Of a DNA stretch of 21,244 nt, positions 16,922-21,244 are shown piece by piece (positions within the stretch are counted from its first letter, which is position 1; the number at the start of each line of letters is the position of its first letter). Under the pieces are notes generated by a model that saw only the letters and a list, made by a program, of their open reading frames with translations, had not been told where the DNA came from and made no database searches. Both the position numbers and the translations under genes were made by a program. Location: contig CAUYUJ010019873.1 of NCBI GenBank assembly GCA_963575745.1, positions 147,942 to 169,185 of the forward strand. Reading direction: 5' to 3'. Source of the DNA: Prorocentrum cordatum. Taxonomy: Eukaryota > Sar > Dinophyceae > Prorocentrales > Prorocentraceae.

Positions 16922-17640
16922 AGATGTGCCCCTTGAATTCGACCCTCAAGGCAAGGTGCCCCCAACGGCCAACCCCTGGCTGAAGCAGTTCTGGCAGGGC
17001 GTTTTGGCGCTCGAGGGAACCACCAGAGGCCCAGAGCTTCTAGAGGAGTTAGGAGGGAACTTTTTAGGTTTCTTCCTAGGAGAAGGAAGAGACATTTTCA
17101 GAGCGATAGATGTAGCTGAATTGAGGTCTATCGAACTTGCGAGGGCGGTTCCCCCTCCTGTGTGTCTGGGCGGGATCGGGGGTACTGCGAGCCCCCCTCT
17201 TCAGGAAGAGCAAGGCGATACACCTCAATTGCCTGTCCAGTGCCCAGTTTGCGAGGAAGTGTTTCCTGATCAGAAGAGCATGGTCACTCATTGTGTGAGA
17301 ATTTGCGCGAGAGGGCGAGAGGACACAGAAAAGATCCTGAGGCAGACTTGTGCCACGGACAGGATCCCTCACATCGCCGCGCTGTCGAACTATTGCATTC
17401 TCTGCCAAAGTAACTTCTCGGATCGTGCCACCGCTCAGTGGCACCTTGCAGCATCAGTGAAGCATCAGAGATGTGTTGCAGATTATTCGGTGAGAGCTCC
17501 GCAGAGGAAAGCCCACACCGTCACGCAATGTCCGTTGTGCCTTTTTGTTGCTCAGACTCCGGACCTGTTAGATCAGCATCTAGCGCACAATCACGTCTTG
17601 CCTTCTATTGAGAACCTTTCGATCACTATTGATGTCGCGG
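16911..17640 (+). CDS. LINE C-terminal region with three CX2CX12H zinc fingers
   Basis: This continues the RT protein one frame over, with FGEDVPLEFDPQGKV directly following the T-run at 16912-16916. Numbering from the GTG at 16926, finger 1 has Cys106, Cys109, His122, Cys127. Finger 2 has Cys157, Cys160, His173, His180 (or Cys183). Finger 3 has Cys202, Cys205, His218, His223. Each has exactly 12 residues between the second Cys and first His and an aromatic or hydrophobic core, as in C2H2/C2HC fingers. They probably bind nucleic acid and could help choose the insertion site or bind element RNA. Coding quality in this frame falls after about 17600, although the frame stays open to 18638; the downstream open part is a shadow of the next reading frame. 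The GTG at 16926 is not a likely start. Confidence 0.8.
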
Positions 17641-18354
17641 TGGGTGTCTGCGGTCGAGGCTGTAGAGAAGAGTGTCAAGCCAGAGGAACAGCTGACCAAG
17701 AAGGCCAAGGGCGGCGGCAAGAGTGGAGGAGCGCAGGACACCAAGCTACTACTGCAGCTGGAAGCTCGCATGAGAGAGAGAGAGAGAGAAGCGTCAGACG
17801 ACCACTTCAAAGGCCCGACGGGCCACCTTGTTTTTTTGGCCATCAAGGAAGCTACCACCAAGTACGAGAAGCTCGTCAAGGAGGTGGGCGCAGGGCACGA
17901 GTTCGGGTCACCTCACCTACACGCAGCGGGAGCCATGATCGCCACAGTTGCCAGCACGTCCACCGAGGGCAAACACGAGGAAATTCAATGCATATTCGCA
18001 GCAGTCAAACGGCTCGACGAATTCAGAGAGGCGGGCAGCCCATCATACCTCGAAGACTGGTGCGTCACATGCAGATCAAGCGAGCTCCAAAGCAAACAAG
18101 GAGTTCAACCCACATCACGTCTTTCTTTCAATTTCGAGGGACACTGGCCCGTGGCAAAGAACCTGGCAGAGGAACAGCAGATCGTGGCGCAGAAGGGCAA
18201 GCATCATCCACAGGAGCTCGACACAGCGGGCAACTTCACACTTGCCAGGGTGAACCGTCTGATCGGCCTGTGCCTGCGCGCGAGCGGGCTCCAGAAGATG
18301 CCAGGGAAGGCACCGATCGGGGGGCTTGCCTACGGAATCAGAGGAAAGCAGTGA
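17632..18354 (+). CDS. LINE accessory region of unknown function
   Basis: A 240-codon frame (from ATG 17632; open from 17608) overlaps the end of the zinc-finger frame by one frame step. It starts with a Lys/Gly-rich stretch (KKAKGGGKSGG) and LLLQLEARMREREREAS, which suggests a short coiled coil partly made by a GA repeat (about 17773-17790). Then comes ATTKYEKLVKEVGAGHEFGS followed by PHLHAAGAMIATVAS. From memory this resembles a conserved phrase (GxGHxxGxPHxH) in dinoflagellate retroelement proteins. The last 110 residues include NFEGHWPVAKNL and end at TGA 18352-18354. Third positions and composition favour this frame over the other open one. It may be the C-terminus of the polyprotein after a frame change near 17600-17640, or a separate second ORF. 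No enzymatic motif is visible. Confidence 0.65.
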   Translation: MSRWVSAVEAVEKSVKPEEQLTKKAKGGGKSGGAQDTKLLLQLEARMREREREASDDHFKGPTGHLVFLAIKEATTKYEKLVKEVGAGHEFGSPHLHAAGAMIATVASTSTEGKHEEIQCIFAAVKRLDEFREAGSPSYLEDWCVTCRSSELQSKQGVQPTSRLSFNFEGHWPVAKNLAEEQQIVAQKGKHHPQELDTAGNFTLARVNRLIGLCLRASGLQKMPGKAPIGGLAYGIRGKQ

Positions 18355-18632
18355 GCCAGAGTAGAGAAGAACATGTACCAGAAGGAGTAGGTAGGAACAG
18401 CAGAGCAGGTCAGGAGCACCATTTTTTTCGGAGAGTGGCCTTGAGCCCAGGCAGCAGACCCCCAACAGCCCCCAGGGATCGACTCCTCCTCCTCGGTCGG
18501 GCTCGGAGCCTCCCTCCCTCGCCTACCTTCGCTCGCTCAGTCGTCGACCCTGGGAGGACAGGTTGGAGGAGCTCCGACTGCGAATCCAGCGAAGAGAAAA
18601 CTCTCGCAACCAAGTTTAGTAAGCGCCCCCGC
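18355..18632 (+). other. LINE 3' non-coding region, proximal part
   Basis: No coding signal is seen beyond 18354 in the accessory frame. The region contains a T7 run (18423-18429) and a short CTC block at about 18484-18492. It is assigned to the element only by position, between the last ORF and the inferred AGTC tail. Confidence 0.45.
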
Positions 18633-18682
18633 GCCTAGACGCCACTGCTAGCGCTGTGCGCGCAATGGCAGCGGCGTCTGGC
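18633..18682 (+). other. strong imperfect hairpin in the LINE 3' region
   Basis: The 5' arm GCCTAGACGCCACTGCTA (18633-18650) pairs with TGGCAGCGGCGTCTGGC (18666-18682). The pairing has one bulged T at 18636, one A-C mismatch (18644/18672) and one G-U pair. After an AA bulge (18664-18665) the stem extends by GCGC (18651-18654) with 18660-18663, leaving a five-base loop. In total about 20 pairs. CTAGCGCT also occurs as a direct repeat at 18648 and 18683. In several LINE families a 3' stem-loop is the RNA structure recognised by the RT; that role here is inference. Confidence 0.7.
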
Positions 18683-18786
18683 CTAGCGCTCCCACACAAT
18701 ATAAGGCCCCCTGGAGTGCAAACACCAGGCTCTGCGGTACCCCTAGAGTAGCTCTCTTGAGGAGTGAATGGATATCGATGCAGATG

Positions 18787-18802
18787 AGTCAGTCAGTCAG
18801 TC
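18787..18802 (+). repeat. (AGTC)4, inferred 3' tail of the LINE
   Basis: Four exact AGTC units lie directly before the CTC tract. Some LINE families end in short tandem repeats rather than poly(A). The inferred left end of the element also starts with AGTC (13362-13365). Confidence 0.6.
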
Positions 18803-18935
18803 TCCTCCTCCTCCTCCTCCTCCTCCCGTTTCCTTCTTTCTTCCCCCCTCACGTCCTCTCCCCTCCTCTCTCCTCCTCCTCCTCCTGCTCCTCCTCCTCC
18901 TCCTCCTCCTCCTGCTCCTCCTCCTCCTCCTCCCT
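18803..18935. repeat. CTC/CCT tracts on the 3' side of the LINE
   Basis: (CTC)n at about 18803-18826, then TTTCCTTC-rich sequence, then (CCT)n with CTG variants at about 18868-18933. It is proposed as the other half of the microsatellite split by the LINE. Confidence 0.9.
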
Positions 18936-18941
18936 GCCCGC

Positions 18942-19020
18942 CTTGCCGCTCGAGGTCCAGGCGGGCCTGGCGGGCCTGCCGGGCAGCGACCAGCTGGCGC
19001 GCCACGTCGCCGAGGCTCGG
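18942..19020 (-). CDS. possible exon on the minus strand, unknown protein
   Basis: On the minus strand a long CTCC tract ends in CTGAG at 19021-19025. One frame then reads PSLGDVARQLVAARQARQAR and LDLERQ, with almost all third positions G or C and the pattern of an amphipathic helix. CAAG followed by GC near 18942 could be a GC-type donor. The plus strand also reads acceptably here (LPALPLEVQAGLAGLPGSDQ), so strand is uncertain, but the polypyrimidine acceptor favours minus. No family is recognised. Confidence 0.3.
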
Positions 19021-19023
19021 CTC

Positions 19024-19375
19024 AGGAGGAGGAGGAGGAAGGAGGGAGGGGGGGAGGGAGGGAGGGAGGGAGGGGGGGGAGGGAGGGGGGAGGGAGGGAA
19101 GGTAGGGAGGGGGGAGGAGGGAGGGAGGGAGGGAGGGAGGGAGGAGGAGGAGGAGGAGGAGGAGGAGGAGGAGGAGGAGAGGAGGAGGAGGAGTAGGAGG
19201 AGAGAAGGGGGAGGCGGAGGAGAGGAGCAAGGAGAAGGAGGGGGGGAGGAGGGGGAAGGAGGAGGGAGTGAGGAGGAGGAGGAGGAGCAGGAGGAGAGAG
19301 AGGAGGCGGAGGAGGAGGAGGAGGAGGAGGAGGAGGAGGAGGAGGAGGAGGAGGAGGAGGAGGAGGAGGAGGACA
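19024..19375. repeat. AGG/GGGA purine tract
   Basis: About 350 bp of pure or nearly pure purine. GGGAGGGA units dominate at 19045-19140, then (AGG)n to 19375 with GAGAAGG and GGAGCAGG variants. It is inverted relative to the CCT tracts at 18803-18935. Confidence 0.95.
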
Positions 19376-19860
19376 CGACGTTTTTTGTTTGCTTGTGTTG
19401 ATGTTGCTTGTTCTGGGGGCGGGGAAGGGCACTTTTGGTTGAGTGTCGTTTGCGACACCTGGGGGCCCCGGGGCCGTCAAGCACGGGTACAGGGGCACAC
19501 AACGGGCCCCCGGTGGACGCTCGGGGCTTCTTGGGGGCTGCGCGGCGCGCAAGAGTCACGGCGCCGGGGGCCCCCGGGCACTGCGGGCGGGAAGCGGTGT
19601 GCACGGATGCCGACGGGCAGCTCCCGCCACCTCCGGGCGGGGGGTCGTCGCCCGCGTCGCCGCGGGCCCCGTCCGCTCGAGGAGGGTGCCGCTGTCGCCC
19701 AGCAGCGGCCGCTGCTGCTTCCCGCCGGCGCTCGCTGCTGGGAGCCGCCCCCCCGCGCGTTCCGCCCCCGTTTCTCGGGCGTGCCCTGTGGCCGGCGCAG
19801 GAGAGGGCGGGGCGAGGGGAGGCGACCTTCCGAGAGGGGGGCACGGGGGGGGGTTGCTCG
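19376..19860. other. very GC-rich sequence without a recognised gene
   Basis: After a short T/G-rich stretch the DNA becomes extremely GC-rich, and frames are open on both strands. None has a recognisable motif. Translations are Arg/Pro/Gly-rich, as expected from composition. A faint resemblance to the CTTGGGGGC array (GGGGCTTCTTGGGGGCTG, about 19522) is too short to call. Confidence 0.4.
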
Positions 19861-19866
19861 GGAAGG

Positions 19867-19888
19867 GCTCGGAGGCTTCTCAGATCCG
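19867..19888. repeat. left flank repeat of the 77-bp array
   Basis: GAGGCTTCTCAGATCCGCGA here is nearly identical to AAGGCTTCTCAGACCCGCGA at about 20829, on the far side of the minisatellite. Confidence 0.6.
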
Positions 19889-19987
19889 CGAAAAATTAGC
19901 CTGACGAAGGACCCAACCATATGCAGTTGTGAATACCGCAAAACATGAATATCGTTTTCGGTGGCGCTACCTCTGGGAAGGGGAGAC

Positions 19988-20692
19988 GCATGCGAACACC
20001 CCCACTGGGGCCTTCCGTGGAGCTCTCTATGGGGCTACGAAGCGCTGCCCTGGGTGGGGGAACCGCAGGGGGGCACCCCCACTGGGGCCTTCGGTAGAGC
20101 TCCCTATGGGGCCACGAAGCGCTGCCCTGGGTGGGGGAACCGCATGCGGGCCCCCCCATTGGGGCCTTCGGTGGAGCTTCCTATGGGGCTACGAAGCGCT
20201 GCCCTGGGTGGGGGGACCGCACGCGGGCACCCCCACTGGGGCCTTCGGTCGAGCTCCCTATGGGGCTACGAAGCGCTGCCGTGGGTGGGGGAACCGCATG
20301 CGGGCACCCCCACTGGGGCCTTCGGTGGAGCTCCCTAGGGGGCCACGAAGCGCTGCCCTGGGTGGGGGAACCGCGTGCGGGCCCCCCCACTGGGGCCTTC
20401 GGTGGAGCTCCCTATGAGGCCACGAAGCGCTGCCCTGGGTGGGGAACCGCAAGCGAGCACCCCCACTGGGGCCTACTGTGGAGCTCCCTATGGGGTCACG
20501 AAGCGCTGCCCTGGGTGGGGGGACCGCAGGGGGGCACCCCCACTGGGGCCTTCGGTGGAGCTCCCTTTGGGGCTACGAAGCGCTGCCCTGGGTGGGGGAA
20601 CCGCATGCGGGCACCCCCACAGGGGCCTTCGGTGGAACTCCCTGTGGGGCTACGAAACGCTGCCGTGGGTGGAGGAACCGCACGCGGGCAGG
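19988..20692. repeat. 77-bp minisatellite, nine copies
   Basis: The phrase ACTGGGGCC (or a one-base variant) marks units at 20004, 20081, 20158, 20235, 20312, 20389, 20465, 20542 and 20619. Spacing is 77 bp except one of 76. The unit reads on through TTCGGTGGAGCTCCCTATGG, GGCTACGAAGCGCTGCCCTG and GGTGGGGGAACCGC. Units are highly similar, so the array is young. Because 77 is 3n+2, each forward frame cycles through all three readings of the unit. Stops appear only through single-base variants (TAG at 20336, TGA at 20415), which leaves long meaningless open frames. Confidence 0.97.
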
Positions 20693-21244
20693 AGGAGAGG
20701 GGGGGTGGGGAGGGGGGGGGGAGGAGGAAGGAAGGATCGGGGCGCTGTCTCTTCAAGACGAGGAACCAACACCCCAGGATTGTTGGGAAATATAGAAAAA
20801 TGAAGATCGCATAAGAATGAGTAAAGAAGGCTTCTCAGACCCGCGACCGCCAGCGAGCCCTCCTCCTGGCGGGTATCAGCGACGCCGGGGCGTCGGACGC
20901 CCCCGCTGGGGGTCACTTCTTGGTGGCAGGCGTCCCTCGAATTCTGAGTCCCAGCCGTTGTCTCGGGAGTCTGACCTGCAGGGTAGGGCTCACGTGCGGT
21001 TGCCTATCACAGGGCTCCCCGCCAGGAAACCAGACACACACGTGGTGAGGCCAGCCTCGGGCGAGTGCCGCATGCACCTGTGGCCAGATGTCCTTCCATC
21101 GGGACGATCGATATGGGTACGGAAAATGGGTACAAAGACCAACAGCATTTCTTGTCTATTAGGGTTCGCTGTCGGCGCCCCCGCGGATGGTGTCCACTTG
21201 GGACAGACGGCCGCCTGCCCAACAGCTGCCGCTGTCGGTTTTGG
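20693..21244. other. unassigned sequence at right edge
   Basis: A short purine tract (20693-20740) is followed by mixed-composition DNA. Small features only: GGGTACGGAAAATGGGTAC near 21115 is a local duplication. No open frame longer than about 90 codons has recognisable content and no RNA gene is seen. Confidence 0.4.
20829..20848. repeat. right flank repeat of the 77-bp array
   Basis: A close copy of the 20-bp sequence at about 19868, lying about 135 bp after the last minisatellite unit. Confidence 0.6.

Larger units (their letters stand above)
13361..18802 (+). mobile_element. near full-length LINE (non-LTR retrotransposon)
   Basis: About 5.4 kb with domain order AP-endonuclease, linker, reverse transcriptase, three zinc fingers and an accessory region, then a ~450-bp 3' region. 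There are no long terminal repeats, integrase or protease, so it is a LINE. Such elements nick the target with the endonuclease and copy their RNA onto the exposed end. Boundaries are inferred: the left end AGTCGCAC follows a CTC tract, and the right end is (AGTC)4 followed by a CTC tract. A target duplication cannot be told apart from the microsatellite. The coding frame runs 2-0-2, meets a TGA, continues in 2, then shifts to 0 and to 1 (frame = position modulo 3), so the copy is interrupted. No ORF1 precedes the endonuclease. It is the least repetitive part of the window, with markedly more balanced base composition. Confidence 0.85.

Noticed and set aside
13451-18354. LTR retrotransposon or retrovirus-like element
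   Set aside because: No long terminal repeats, protease, RNase H or integrase. An AP endonuclease precedes the RT, as in LINEs.
17640-18638. Frame-0 continuation of the zinc-finger ORF to 18638 (570 codons in total)
   Set aside because: After about 17640 this frame is Arg/Gln/Ser-rich and lacks codon bias, while frame 1 reads as good protein to 18354. It is a shadow frame.
19988-20692. CRISPR array
   Set aside because: Units are contiguous 77-bp copies without unique spacers, in an evidently eukaryotic sequence.
19929-20814. Several overlapping frames of 118-227 codons in the 77-bp array
   Set aside because: All three forward frames are open because the unit lacks stops. The period is not a multiple of three, so no frame is favoured.
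1-21244. Dinoflagellate spliced-leader relic, tRNA or rRNA genes
   Set aside because: I read for the spliced-leader core and for tRNA box B phrases and saw no convincing match. A GGTTCGAGG near 1449 and a GGTTCGGTTC near 10150 lack any cloverleaf context.

Overview
The window looks like nuclear DNA of a dinoflagellate, probably accessory or intergenic sequence. Four things point there. It is GC-rich and packed with AGG/CCT, GTC and other microsatellites. It holds several unrelated minisatellites. It carries decayed pentatricopeptide (PPR) repeats of the 'AGISACEKGE-W' type that is abundant in dinoflagellates. It contains a non-LTR retrotransposon (LINE) whose domain style resembles dinoflagellate retroelements I know of, Prorocentrum-like at a guess. 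No spliced-leader relic, tRNA, rRNA or intact host gene was recognised. There is one 100-N assembly gap (8594-8693).

Layout. From 1 to 3.3 kb there is GC-rich unassigned DNA, an AGG tract, a degenerate ~42-bp minisatellite, a TTTG tract and a 224-bp tandem duplication. A frameshifted PPR pseudogene lies at 3.39-3.81 kb. From 4.2 to 5.35 kb, CCT, AGG and GTC tracts surround one exon-like segment. From 5.35 to 6.99 kb there are three diverged copies of a 600-670-bp unit that itself contains 73-bp subrepeats; the third copy runs into a 10/11-bp phased CTTGGG array (6.99-7.65 kb) that reappears at 10.5-10.8 kb. From 7.7 to 9.6 kb there are long AGG, GTC and GTA/GTG tracts, the gap and two more exon-like segments. 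From 9.6 to 13.36 kb there is pyrimidine-rich DNA, a C-rich CCCGGG-type tract, a 73-bp minisatellite, a ~1-kb GAGGCT satellite, CCT tracts and an exon-like segment ending in TAG.

The one substantial gene system is a LINE of about 5.4 kb (about 13361-18802). It appears to have inserted into a CTC microsatellite. It begins with AGTC and ends in (AGTC)4, and CTC repeats flank it on both sides. In order it encodes an AP-type endonuclease, a linker, a reverse transcriptase (motif C FVDD), three CX2CX12H zinc fingers and a ~240-residue accessory region, followed by a 3' region with a strong hairpin. The reading frame is broken by apparent single-base shifts and one TGA, so this copy is probably dead unless the breaks are assembly errors. 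The endonuclease also has Gly where family members usually have the catalytic Glu.

After the LINE come CCT and AGG tracts in inverted orientation around a minus-strand exon-like segment (18.8-19.4 kb), GC-rich unassigned DNA, a nine-copy 77-bp minisatellite (about 19988-20692) whose units can each form a hairpin, and unassigned sequence to the end. Most long open frames in the window are translations of repeats and are not listed as genes.
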